From assembly GCA_035610365.1 (NCBI GenBank), contig CM069432.1, forward strand, positions 180,157,027 through 180,221,026: DNA of 64,000 nt. Direction: 5' to 3'. The stretch comes from Aquatica leii. Lineage: Eukaryota; Arthropoda; Insecta; Coleoptera; Lampyridae. The translations under genes were made by a program, and so were the position numbers. Positions 47,278 to 57,907 of the stretch are shown one piece after another; position 1 is the stretch's first letter, and each line of letters begins with the position of its first letter. The notes under the pieces were generated by a model. That model was not told the origin of the DNA. It searched no databases and worked only from the letters and a program-made list of their open reading frames with translations.

Positions 47278-47904
47278 GACAATCTATTAAAATTCAAGTA
47301 TTACGATTAACATGATAACATTCTTTTAGTGTTTTAGTACCTCTAAAATCGGTTTAATCGTTCTTTATTAGAGATAAAGAAATATAATTTTTAATATCAG
47401 AAAAAACCGTTTGTACAAGTTGCTAAATTGTAATACCTAAACAAAAATAACTTCCTGTAGGGATTAAACGCCCACATCTAAATTTTGTTGATAAAGATAT
47501 GTATGCAATAAAAAACTTATGCATTCGCGTTTGATACTGTAAATGTAAATAAGATTGTTGATTTCTGAGAATTGTGACGAGATATGTACCGTCTACCGAG
47601 TTTGATTCACCAGAAACGCTTATCTTTGCTTCTAAGTAAGTACTTATACAGTTACGGGTATATGCAGTTTTACGTTTACGAAAGGAAGACGACTTCGGGC
47701 TTAGTCTATATTTGTAAATGTGTTCTTTTTTTGTGCTGAATTAAAGAAGAAAAAGCTATTAGAAGTTCTGCTGATTTAAGTAAAAGTAAGTACAAAAAGA
47801 AATAATTGACAACATATCTATTTTTGTACGATCAGCTTATCCACGTTTTAGTGCTTTATTGTTATTGTTTATTTTTTACTTGGCATCCAGTTATTTTTTT
47901 AGAA
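47278..47904. other. No gene seen
   Basis: AT-rich. At 47693 GACTTCGGGCTTAGTC resembles the PLE tail word GACTTTCGGCTTAGGAC but is too short to call. Confidence 0.4.
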
Positions 47905-47907
47905 CAG

Positions 47908-47990
47908 GGGTGGCCAACCTGCGGACTTAAACTTAAAAAGCATTGTAATAAAAAATTTATTTTATTCATAAAAAGAAACACATTTTTGTT
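47908..47990 (+). mobile_element. hAT terminal repeat-like end
   Basis: CAGGGGTGGCCAACCTGCGG at about 47909 is a textbook hAT terminal sequence (CAGGGGT-GCCAACCTGCGG) as known for Charlie-like elements. The partner end and the 8-bp duplication were not found downstream, so only a fragment remains. Confidence 0.55.
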
Positions 47991-48294
47991 ATGAATCTAG
48001 TGAAAATGCATGCGACTGATAATAGATAATAAAAAATAATTAATCGCATAATTTTGTTATAGAGTTAACCCAAAGTTGATTCAAAGGAGTTCGTATAGAT
48101 GTTATTAATGAGAAGGTGTTCCAATGGCTACGTCATGGCAAAGCGAGATTAAAAAATGAAATAATTAGGATGATGCAGCAAACTACAAATTCGCAAACCA
48201 TTGATTAAAAATTATTATAGTTTAGACAAAGATACTGTACAAATTTCTTAATAAAAAATGACTTAAAACCAATCATTTCATGCTTTTTGTGTTT

Positions 48295-48625
48295 CTTATG
48301 GTATGCTATTAAAACCCTGTAAAAGCATGCAAATCAATTACCTTTTAGTCGTTAACTTTGTCATGCTATTCAACAATTTAGGAAAGTACTACATTGGCAC
48401 TATTTTAAAGCATTCTAATGGAACGTGAAAACTTCTACCTTTGGCCTGCTTTTGTACAACGTCTAATAGAACTCTATAAGCGCTAACTGTACAGCATTCT
48501 ACTGGAGTGTCAAAACCTATCTCTAAACATAAACCATTCTACTGCTACAGGAAGGCTTTCAGTAATATCAATACTGCCTCTATGCTTCTAAAAGCATTAT
48601 TATGGAACCTATTTGGTTTTGTGGG
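48295..48625 (+). repeat. Degenerate AAAGCATTCTA-TGGA repeats
   Basis: AAAGCATTCTAATGGAACGT (48409), ACAGCATTCTACTGGAGTGT (48491), ACCATTCTACTGCTACAGG (about 48532) and AAAGCATTATTATGGAACC (about 48590) are spaced 40-80 bp. A single further copy lies at 46926. The interval ORF at 48507-48689 is a chance reading of this. Confidence 0.5.
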
Positions 48626-48831
48626 TAGTAGCAATCCCAATGCTGAATCCACATCGACACTGTGTTTGGGAGAGTATAACGTGTATTAGTTCTTAGACGT
48701 ACCAAAAGATTTATCACAGCACTTACAAAAAAATATTCACTTACATAAATTTCACTGTTGGTGATATAAATTTTAATCCACATATTTAGTTAACTTGAAA
48801 CTGATGCAATTAACTTAAGCATTTTAATTAC

Positions 48832-49082
48832 CCAATCAACAAGGAAACGTTTTTTAAATATTTTTTTAACGTTTTGAAAAGATATATTTATTTATTTAAA
48901 TTAAAAAAAAAATGTTTTAGAAAATATGTTTAAAATGTATTGAAAATATTGTAGTACAATGAATAGATGAAATATTTTTAAAACGTAAAAAACACATTTT
49001 TCTAAAAAACATTTTTTATTTCGACTATTTTAAAACGTTGTAACGTTTTTAAAACATGAAAAAAACGTTTCCTTGCTGATTA
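48832..49082. mobile_element. TIR element, 0.25 kb (CAATCAACAAGGAAACG ends)
   Basis: The left end CCAATCAACAAGGAAACGTT and the right end AACGTTTCCTTGCTGATTAA are inverse with two mismatches. The interior is AT-rich with many AAAACGTT words that form further inverted pairing. A second copy of the left end occurs at 61153. There is no ORF, so it is non-autonomous. Confidence 0.75.
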
Positions 49083-49920
49083 AGTAGTGCAAATCGTCTC
49101 AAAACTATCAAAAACATAAGAGAATTGAAAACAACGAAAATATCGGTAGGTAACATAATATTGTCTCATTAGTAAACTATGATATGGTTACACGCATAAC
49201 AGAACTTTAAGATAAAGTGAATATATTTATTACCGTTGTTACTAAGAAAACCGGGAATAAAAGATAAAATACGCCTAAATGGAACATTTAATTAAATTAA
49301 AATGTTTCTATTACATTGCAAGATAACTTGCATTATTGTTGAAAATTGCTGAAAAATTGCAATAACTTCAAAAATGGGAAAATATTGAATATACTAACAA
49401 CTTCCGCTCTTTAGTGATAAGATAATCTGTGAAAGCGAGAACGTGTGATCGTCGTAGTAATGCGTAAAAAGATAATATAATGCAGTAAAAATTCATAACA
49501 GTTCTTAATTAATACTTTCTTAATACTACGCTTTTTAAGTGATACAAACTAAATTAAATCAAAATTAGAATTAAATTAGTTTTAGTAAGTAAAAACTTTC
49601 ACATATAGGTAAATAATAATAAATGTTACATCTACGGAAAAATTCTTAAATTAACTGAAAATTTTTGACCATTTTCTTTTTATTCAACTTTACTTAACTG
49701 TTTAGTCGCATTCAGAAGTTTTGTTTATTTTTCTCTTTTCTTTCTTTATTTATTCAACAATTCTTTAATTTCTTCGGTTTCTTTTTCTTTTCTTCTTTTC
49801 TCAACTTTCTGGACTCGTACTTGTAATCGCTGTTATAGACCGTTTCAAGCAAATATCATTTATAGTTCACACTACAATTTACTAACAGAAAAGCTAAGAG
49901 TATGATTTATATATAAATAT
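49083..49920. other. No gene seen
   Basis: Includes the third copy of the CTTCCGCTCTTTAGTGATAA word at 49394-49420 and a CT/TTC-rich run at about 49730-49815. No ORF or exon signal. Confidence 0.45.
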
Positions 49921-49923
49921 ATT

Positions 49924-50057
49924 GAAACGTTCTCAAATTCAAGAGCCTTCTCGAATTTGTTATCCATGTTCTAGAACGTATACCGAAAAATATGGAACAT
50001 TCGAGAAGGATTTCCAAAATGTGTATAAATACGGTACAAACAAATTGTAGGTCAGTT
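49924..50057 (+). promoter_or_regulatory. Heat-shock-type promoter: HSEs, TATA box, initiator
   Basis: Heat-shock elements are alternating nGAAn/nTTCn pentamers bound by HSF trimers. Here TTCTCGAA (49948-49955), TTCTAGAA (49969-49976) and GAACATTCGAGAA (49995-50007, three perfect units) lie upstream of TATAAATA (50024-50031). A TCAGTT initiator is at 50052-50057, with its A (+1) 30 bases after the TATA start, exactly the arthropod spacing. All are oriented to the plus strand. No ORF follows, so it may drive a non-coding RNA, an undetected spliced gene or an LTR retrotransposon. Confidence 0.65.
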
Positions 50058-50347
50058 ATTCCGGTAATGTGAAGACGGCAGCGTTAAGAGGATTAGTCAA
50101 CTTTAAATAAATAAGTAATTAGCGCGTGTGTGGAGATAAATATACAGAGTATAATCTTGTACGTGACTTTAGTGTAAACAAGTGTGTGAAGCCATCCGCT
50201 GACCTTATCTTATCTTCGTGTAAGTGATATAAATTGGTGTAAGTGTTTTCATTATATCTTTAGATTAAATTAATTCGGTTAGTTATAAACGTGTACATAT
50301 TTTTAGTATAAATAAATTAATTAGTTTTAATAATAACATTCGTTACA
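50054..50347 (+). other. Transcribed leader of the heat-shock promoter; possible LTR R/U5
   Basis: From the initiator on, there is no open frame. AATAAA-like words occur at about 50107 and 50313, two GTAAGT donor-like words at about 50220 and 50240, and the block ends in CATTCGTTACA at 50337-50347. Many insect Ty3/gypsy LTRs end in CGTTACA, so this could be the 3' half of a solo LTR. No matching TGTAACG start was found upstream, and no primer-binding site follows. Confidence 0.3.
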
Positions 50348-51130
50348 ATATTTAAACATTTAAAAACATTAAAAAATCAAAGTTTTTGTATGCCAAATAT
50401 GCAAGTACTTATGGTAAAAAAAATAAACACACTGAATAATAATTTTCAAACTTTACAGTAGCACAAGTTGGAACGTAGTTTAGTTTAGGTAATATAAAAT
50501 TGAGATCAAAACTTGTAAGATATGAGAGATATTCATTTGTCGCTGTAGTCCTACAATTGTCGTATTTAAAAAAAATACAAATTCAGAAGGGATTTAAAGA
50601 AGGAAAAAAATGTATACAAATGTTATAAATTTTACAAACAATGAAAAAGTAAAATAAAATATATACTCGAGTTTTAAAAAAAAGTTGAATCCGGGACTAT
50701 TACAGAAAAACAGATCATCCTGTAAATCAAAAAATAATTTTAGTAAATAAAGAACATTAAATATGATTTTTATAAAAGTTTTTTTTATCTCCATTTAATT
50801 AATAAAGCTGCCAGTTTATTTTTCCTAAATCTTGAATTCCTCGGTATATTATTAATACATTTTTTTAAAATCTAAATCATTTTCGGTTATAAATCTGTCA
50901 AGCGTCTCAAGTGGGTCTTGCGATTCTTAAAATATTTTTACAGAGCAGCAAGTCTTTAGCGATAAGATTATTATACAAAAAGTGTACATAACAAATAAGA
51001 TGTGGATCTTTGTTAGTAGTCTCGTTAAGTTGTGGACCAAATTTATTATATTTTATATATCCATAACACAATTTTTTTCATTTTGCTACTACTTAAACAT
51101 AAAAAGCAACACTTACTTTTAAAAAACTTT
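50348..51130. other. No gene seen
   Basis: AT-rich sequence between the two promoter-like clusters. The minus-strand ORF at 50594-50794 is dominated by F, L, I, K and has no motif. Confidence 0.45.
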
Positions 51131-51263
51131 GAGAATGTTCGGTCTAGAATCTAGAAAATTTTATAAAGAAAATTCTATATTTATTTGAAATTGTCTATAT
51201 TTCCTTTGATAATGTTCTATAAATAGTCCAGACAACTCGTAGAAGTGTCTCTTCTCTCTCTCC
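51131..51263 (+). promoter_or_regulatory. Second, weaker HSE/TATA cluster
   Basis: GAATGTTC (51133-51140) and GAAAATTC (51168-51175) are two-unit heat-shock half-elements, with further GAA words between. TATAAATAG is at 51218-51226. A CT-rich run (51248-51263) lies about 30 bases on, where a pyrimidine initiator could be. No TCAGT initiator and no following ORF are seen, so it is less convincing than the cluster 1.2 kb upstream. Confidence 0.35.
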
Positions 51264-52910
51264 TATCTAGAACGTTGCGACGAACACTTAAAAAATCACG
51301 TGTCTATAGGTTTTTTTTGAAGAACGTTTTACCGAAACCTTTATCAAGTACAGTTTTATGTGCATATTATTATTTTTGAATGCATTACAACTATTATAAG
51401 AATGCACAAACATAAATACGTTTTCTTCATTTTGATACGTCATAAAATTAAATATACTTGTACCTACTTACAAGTAAAACTAAGTATTTAATTTTTTTTT
51501 GCGTTTATTTTGACGATCTATAGCAAACTTCGACTAGGCACTAGAAAACTATTTCACAACGATCTCTAGATCGTATTTTACTATATTATTATCTTTAATT
51601 GTATGTTGAAAATATCGATGTTGATAAAATTCTTAACGTATTTCAATTAAACAATAAAGTTAAGAAATGTATCGTAGCTGAAAGATAACACATTAACTAA
51701 TCTTTATTTTAATTTCAAATAAACACAGTTTGATTTTATTGTTCAACTAGTAATTATAAACTTTAACATTAATTTAGCTGTTACAAATTGTATCTATCCC
51801 TATTTTAATTTGTAGTACATTCAAATCACGTGAGAAATAAAACATCTTAAAAATCTGGTCTAATAGTAGTCTAGAAATATTGTTGGAATCTAGTTGTTTA
51901 GTAGTAGTTCATGTCATCCTTGACGACAGGGTTTTTTCGATGTCAACTGCTTCATATTACTTGATTGTGAGGTGTTTTATTGCATATAGAAATTTTTCTG
52001 AATAAAATTATAATACTAAAAAAATAAAACTTGTGATGGGTAAATTTTATAGTTGATATCTATATATATATATATATTGGTAAAAAATTCCATTTGTGAT
52101 GTTAATTTGTGGAATAACCAAATATGAACAACAACATATAAATTGTTTTTTTTTTGCAAACAGTAATAAAACAATACGATGGGAAACCTCAAGCAAATAA
52201 CTTGGTTATTGAAATGATTAGTATCGAAATCACGCACGCGGTACTTTTATAAATTACAATGTGCATACAAACATAAATGCTTAAAATATACAACGGGGCA
52301 TTGACTACATTTTGACGTGCGAAAAAATAATAACTTCTTTTCTGTTTATAGTTGTACAGAGTATAAAAAAGGTAACTTAATGTGTTTTATAATTTGGCTT
52401 TTAATATTACTGAATTAAACAATATTATATCAGTTAGGAAATAAAGCATACGTTTTAAATCGTCCTGCAATTTTGACCTTGCATAGATTTTACTATTAGT
52501 ACAACTTTTAAAAACAGGTATACGATGAAAAAATGTAAATAATATTTCTAAACTTTAGCAAGAACTAAAGTTAATAAATATACAAATCTAACTTAAATTT
52601 TAATGATTTTACTTTGATTTACAATTAAGTATTACAGTTTAAATCATTGGTTGAACACAGAATAATAAATTATTTAGTATCTGTCGTGTTTCTTTCGAAT
52701 GTAATTATAAAAAAAAATTAATATTTAATGAAAATTCATATATCATCACATTACACTCTTGAGGGTTCTTCTGAGTCGAGAGTCATCGGTCATTTTACAT
52801 CTGTCTAGCGTGGCGGCTTTTTTATTAGGTTATTTAGTCAACGACTCAAAAAATAATAATTGTCATTTTGCTTATTCTTGACTTAAACTTAAATATAAAT
52901 CTTTTAATGC
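51264..52910. other. No gene seen
   Basis: AT-rich, with a TA microsatellite at about 52060-52078. A GC-richer patch at 52750-52825 reads on the minus strand as a short open block, KAATLDRCKMTDDSRLRRTL, with stops on either side. It is too short to call. Confidence 0.45.
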
Positions 52911-53034
52911 CGTATGACACTATACTTATTTCAGTACTGAATTCAGTATTTAAATTGCATTGAAAACCGCACTGGAAATTCAAACATGTTTAGCTTGACA
53001 TTCAATGCAAAAATATAGTGTATAGCGTCATACA
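52911..53034. repeat. 124-bp inverted-repeat element
   Basis: CGTATGACACTATAC (52911-52925) and GTATAGCGTCATAC (53020-53033) form inverted ends. Between them TTGCATTGAAAACC and TGACATTCAATGCAA pair partly. It is probably a small MITE, directly 3' of the exon at 53074. Confidence 0.55.
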
Positions 53035-53073
53035 GTACTTATTAAGTAAGAATGTCTTTTTAGAGTTTTAATG

Positions 53074-53184
53074 TTAAAATGACCCCCTTGCAGCATGAGC
53101 CACCACCCGCAACTGGTCTCTAGCTTGTTGATTTTTAGGATCCTCTTTCAATAAAGGATTAAATACATTTCTGGAAATACCTAC
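53074..53184 (-). CDS. Candidate last exon of an unidentified gene
   Basis: On the minus strand a TGTATTACAG acceptor is followed by 36 sense codons and TAA. The peptide is VGISRNVFNPLLKEDPKNQQ then ARDQLRVVAHAARGSF. GC content and codon use (CAG, CGG, GTG, GCT) stand out from the AT-rich surroundings, which favours a real exon. The acceptor lacks a good pyrimidine tract, and the phase is assumed to be 0. I do not recognise the protein. A signal AATAAA on that strand lies at about 52824. No upstream exon could be found with confidence; a fragment of an inactive transposon ORF is the alternative. Confidence 0.45.
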   Translation of the reverse strand, partial: VGISRNVFNPLLKEDPKNQQARDQLRVVAHAARGSF

Positions 53185-53328
53185 CTGTAATACACAATTC
53201 TTTTATTTTATTGTCTCAACGCGAAAGAAATTCTATATTAGTAAATTGGCTGTTTTATCGACAATATCAAATTGAATCGCAATTTAATGTTGTGCTAACT
53301 TTGGTATAACCAAAATAATATCGGAATG

Positions 53329-53466
53329 TGTCAGTTGCGTCCTAATTACTTTTATCAATGTTAGTTGCGTCCGTACATAAACAGATGAGGTGTGTTAGTT
53401 GCGTCCCGGAAAGGAAATTATGATATACCAATTGTGTCCCGTCGATTAGCCAACCTTAGTTGCATA
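53329..53466 (+). repeat. GTTGCGTCC repeat cluster
   Basis: CAGTTGCGTCC (53332), TTAGTTGCGTCC (53361), TTAGTTGCGTCC (53395), CAATTGTGTCCC (53429) and TTAGTTGCAT (53456) recur at intervals of 27-34 bp. Spacers are unrelated, so the short word is conserved while the rest is not. Confidence 0.7.
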
Positions 53467-55160
53467 TCTTTGGATCTCATTTTTATAACTGAGAATTACC
53501 AAAGTTCTACATCCACTTTAATATTAAAACCTACTCTTGATTCTCACATATTTTAGCGGTATCTACCTAAAAAATCAAACTGTAGAAAAAAATAATGCAG
53601 AAAATAAATAAACTAATTTAAAAATTTGTATTGGTAATACCTAAAATGACAATTAAAAAATTATGTCAAAACTTGTATTTATTTTATGTCAACTTGACAG
53701 CGTTTATACTATTAGTTATCTGTTCCATGATTTTATTCTTGTTTTACCCATCTCTAGTTAAAGAAATGGCGAGTTTAATTTACTTGCTTTAAATACATGC
53801 AATTTTAGTTAACTTCAAATTATTTAGTATTTGAATTTTTTTTAATACATTGATTTCACGCATAACCTAATATGTATGAGCTAGATTAGTTTAAAAAGTA
53901 CTAATGATTCAATGACAACATTTTGCTTTTGCAGCCAGTAAATAAAAGAAATTTATTCATCTTGAAGCCTGAATCGTTAACAATGTCGTCAAGTTCTGAC
54001 AAATGTTGATATGTGATAGTTTTTCCTAGAAGAATGAACCGAATAACATGTGGATGTGACTTACAAAGCAAATAAGGTATATTTGTAAATGTTTAAACAT
54101 AATTTGTAATTAATAGGTTTTATTCTTAAGGATGAAGCTTTTCGAACTAAGAAGGTAATAAGAACATCGTAGTTAAAGAATTGAAAAAAATTCCTTTTAG
54201 AACGGAAAAGACTTACGTGATTTTACAAAATCAAAAGTACATTAAAAATAAGTTTCAATGAAAGCAAGACTTAACTACGAAAGGTATAATTAAAATTTAA
54301 TTTTTTTTAGTTCCACACACCTCTTGTAGCATTAATCCTGGGACAAGCTGTATATGTACAGTTTAGAAACGGTAAAAAATTAGTTGATATTTTTACTTAT
54401 TTGTTATGAGCAGTTTTAAGTGTACGCTAGCAGACATATTCTGTACTTAAATTTTCGGGATTTAATGTGCAAATTAAGTTAATCTTAGAAAATATTTTTA
54501 TTTTACTACGCCTTTTATGTTGTGTATAAAAGTAAACTTAATGAGTAAATTACAATGATTCATGTTTAAATTGTTTTCTACTTTAGAAAATGTTGTGGTA
54601 TACCGACGGTATCTCGTAGAAAACAACATTACATTTGTATTAATAACTTGTAAAAAAACAGTATTACTGCTCTCCCCCCAAGTCTCCAAAATTAATTACC
54701 TACCTCAAATTTTTATATGAGGATACTACTACTACAATATATGAAACGCATAAAAGACACTTTTGAAACTGTAACCTCGCAAATGTTGCCGAGAGTTAGC
54801 AATGGTTTTTAAAAAGGAATATGTAAGTATCTGGAAATGGACGGTCAACATTTCGAACATCTGTTATAAATATTTTCCTTTTGTTTTATGTTATTGTTGG
54901 TATGTTATTATCATTCTTGCTGCTATAGCCCGTTGGATTATCTTTGTAAAAATATTCTTTATTATTATTTTTATACTTGCTAACTATCTGAACATTCTAA
55001 TACTATTCGATAGGTAACCAAAAAGTGCATTTTTTGGTAAAATTGAAAATTTAAATTAACCAAGTTGTAACCACTTACATTTTTTAATTGATAGGTTTTA
55101 ATTTTAGACATCCTGTACAACATGTAAAGTTTATTATAGTTGGGATATAAAATATCATAT
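53467..55160. other. No gene seen
   Basis: No certain feature. A minus-strand open block at about 54040-53960 is discussed under rejected items. The ORF at 54802-55017 is hydrophobic (I, F, L, Y) without a recognisable family. Confidence 0.4.
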
Positions 55161-55610
55161 ATTGTTACTATCGACTTGGCAACGTCGGAAAACTACGCTT
55201 TCCTATGGACGAGTAATCTGTATACTTTTGCAATGTGTTTGTTTGTCTCAAACATGTAGAAAAGGAATTACATTTGTTTATTGTTATAGTACGCACTACT
55301 TGTCAATATATGTTGACATACTTATAACTTCAAATTTTAGAATCGGTTCTAGCAGCATTATTTGAAGTACGTAGATAGTAAAATGAATTGAATCAAACTT
55401 TAAACATGAAATATAAATACAATGTATATTTAGCTTGAAGTAGGAATATGTAAAAGTAAACAAATACAATTATCGTTTGACAAGTAGTGCGTACCGTTTG
55501 TTGACAAATACTATTTCTATCTCTTACAATGTTGTGTTCACTTTGCAGCTTGCGATTACTCGTCCAGAGGGAAGCATAGCTTTCCGTTGTTGCCAGGTCG
55601 ATGATTGTTA
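55161..55610. mobile_element. Fold-back element, 450 bp
   Basis: The left arm starts TTGTTACTATCGACTTGGCA (55161) and contains GGACGAGTAATC (about 55208) and GTACGCACTACTTGTCAA (about 55289). The right arm contains TTGACAAGTAGTGCGTAC (about 55476), GATTACTCGTCC (about 55554) and GCCAGGTCGATGATTGTTAC in inverse order to 55610. Arms are about 140-150 bp with roughly 80% identity, and the spacer is about 165 bp. The ORF at 55162-55365 is a reading of the left arm. Confidence 0.75.
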
Positions 55611-57254
55611 CATTTCATTGTAAATTTTGCTCTCATAACCTAGATACTTCTTAAATATCTCAAACATAAAAATTAGGTTATATTTTAACAAAATTCAAAT
55701 TATATATATACCTACATATATATCTAAACGTTATTAAAACACAAAGTTATTTTGAACAAAAAAATCAAAAATGCCATAATATACAGAAAGTAAAATTTAA
55801 AGAAATACAACTTTGATACTTTTATGACTTTTACGACACTCTGTTTAAAATGAAAATAATTTTAAAAAGTAACCATAATAGACTTTTATATATCTCAAAA
55901 GTGAAATGTTTTGAAAGTTACGTACTTTGGTTACAATATTCCAAGCTGTATAGCGTGTAGATATTTTATTATTTACCAGATAACTGACAAATTTCGATTT
56001 AATACATAACGTTATATTAGATAGTAATATAAAACCAATGAGTGTAAGAGTAGAAAACAATTTTGTGAAACTTGGTTAAACTAAAATATTAATATAAAAA
56101 ACAATAAACGACGCAATAGAAGTGCTAGACAATGCTAATAGCAACTAATAGGTAAGAAATAAGAAATTAATAGTACTTCAAAGTTACATTTGTTCATAAA
56201 GCAATTTAAACCAAAAAGAAATGGGAGGTACTAGCGCTTGTTAAATAATTTTTTCGTAACTTAAATGGTGGCGGCTAGCTCGATATAATTCGGCAAGCCG
56301 GTTGCAAGCTTCGGTGTGCTAATCCTACAGTAAATTAAAAAGACGCCAAACCAGTAAATAACACCTAATACAAACGCTGTTTAAATGCGTCGATTACTAA
56401 AAGAAACAGTTTGCAAAACACAAATTCTAACAATAATACATATATTTATTTCCAATAATAGAGAATAGGAGTTAAAAAAGAGACAGACGTAGACCATTAA
56501 TAATTAAATATCGATTATAGATTCGTCGACTAATATCACCGCTATAATATCGATGTAGGCCTTTTTAATCAGGCAACATTCCATACAACAAATTTGATTC
56601 AATTGGTAACAAGCGTTATAAGTGATTGATTTAATAAAAAAAATTAAATGGTATTTGATTACCTTTTTTACCATTTAATTGCAAAACGAGTCGACAATCG
56701 ACAAGTATAATAATAAATTGCAAAAAAACATAAAAGGATCAGCACGAAAACTTACCCAACCGACAATTCTTCGTCACAAGTAGTGTGACGTTTACTGCAT
56801 CATTTTATTTGACGGTTCTGTTATGTGTTTAAGTTTGGCTTTGACTGCGTTTAAATGATTGAAGAATCTTGGCATATGACACGTCAATGTACTTAAACGA
56901 CAATATATAAAATTAAAGATAATTTAAAGTTTAAGACTGAAAGTAAAATTGAGTCGGTATGATCTACGTTGTGATTACATATGATAAATGTTTAGCTTAA
57001 TGTTGACGGTTAACTGATAAAATTGAATACAATTAAAAAAAACAAAATTGTACGACGCTATTAAATAGTACGCATAAAGCTGACATAATTAATTAGAAAA
57101 TTAAATACAATCACGAAAAAAAAATTTTGGAGTAAAGTGGATAAAACTGATAGACTAATTATAGAAATAACAAAACAATAAACAAATTATACAATCCTGA
57201 GGCTTCAGAAAAAGGTGTTAGTCATCATTTGTCATTTCTGATTTACTAAATGAG
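55611..57254. other. No gene seen
   Basis: No coding block found. A GC-richer patch at 56265-56345 (GGTGGCGGCTAGCTCG and CGGCAAGCCGGTTGC) contains a short hairpin of unknown meaning. At about 56752-56760 the minus strand reads GGTTGGGTAAGTTTT, a consensus splice donor (see findings). Confidence 0.4.
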
Positions 57255-57321
57255 GCGAATTTTATAGGTTACATCTCTCTGTGACAGCCATGTACAGAGA
57301 TAAATTCTCCCCAAAATTCGC
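57255..57321. repeat. Nested hairpin
   Basis: GCGAATTTT (57255) and AAAATTCGC (57313-57321) pair, and inside them ATCTCTCTGT and ACAGAGAT pair around GACAGCCATGT. It is a two-level stem with an internal bulge, possibly the core of a small element. Confidence 0.5.
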
Positions 57322-57907
57322 TAAAAGATAAAAGAAGAGCAATGGATGTTTAACAGCGATATCGCGCTCATCCTCGCTCATAAACGTGATTTGAAAATCA
57401 ATAACGGTCGCAGCCGTTAATTAATTTAAAATAATATTTTTGATAAATACAAAATAACGACATGTAGCACGCTTAGCAAATTGAAATTTAAAGTCAAGTA
57501 TATCGCAATATACAAAAATTTCTATAATGTACACAACACTGATAACAACACCGCCGAGTTTCAAATTTCAATGCAAAGGTAATGAAGTAAACGTGACATT
57601 CGTAAATGTTTTAAAAAAGTTGCAAAAAGTTTGAAAACAAAATTAATAACAAAAAACAAAAACTTAAACTTTAAAATTTTAATTGACAACGTAGAAAGGT
57701 TTGTTTTAACATACACTAAAAAATGAAGTCATAAGGTTAAATAACAAATTTATTATTGATTCCACAAATGTGCTTAAATCTTTAGTCAATTGATTTTGAT
57801 TTATTTCAGTTTGACGTGCCAAATTTCTTAAAAAATTATAGGTTTGGAAAATATTCGTTTAAACCTTGTAATTTAATGGTAAAGTAGCTTATCCTCCTGT
57901 TTGTGAA

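Noticed and set aside
53960..54040. Minus-strand block reading GKTITYQHLSELDDIVNDSG after a pyrimidine-rich AG
   Set aside because: It looks exon-like at its 5' side, but no GT donor follows within the open frame and no family is recognised. The frame continues upstream through the acceptor without a break, so splicing is not supported.
54802..55017. 71-residue hydrophobic ORF, possible small membrane protein
   Set aside because: Composition (I, F, L, Y, N) is what AT-rich random sequence gives. No promoter, splice context or motif.
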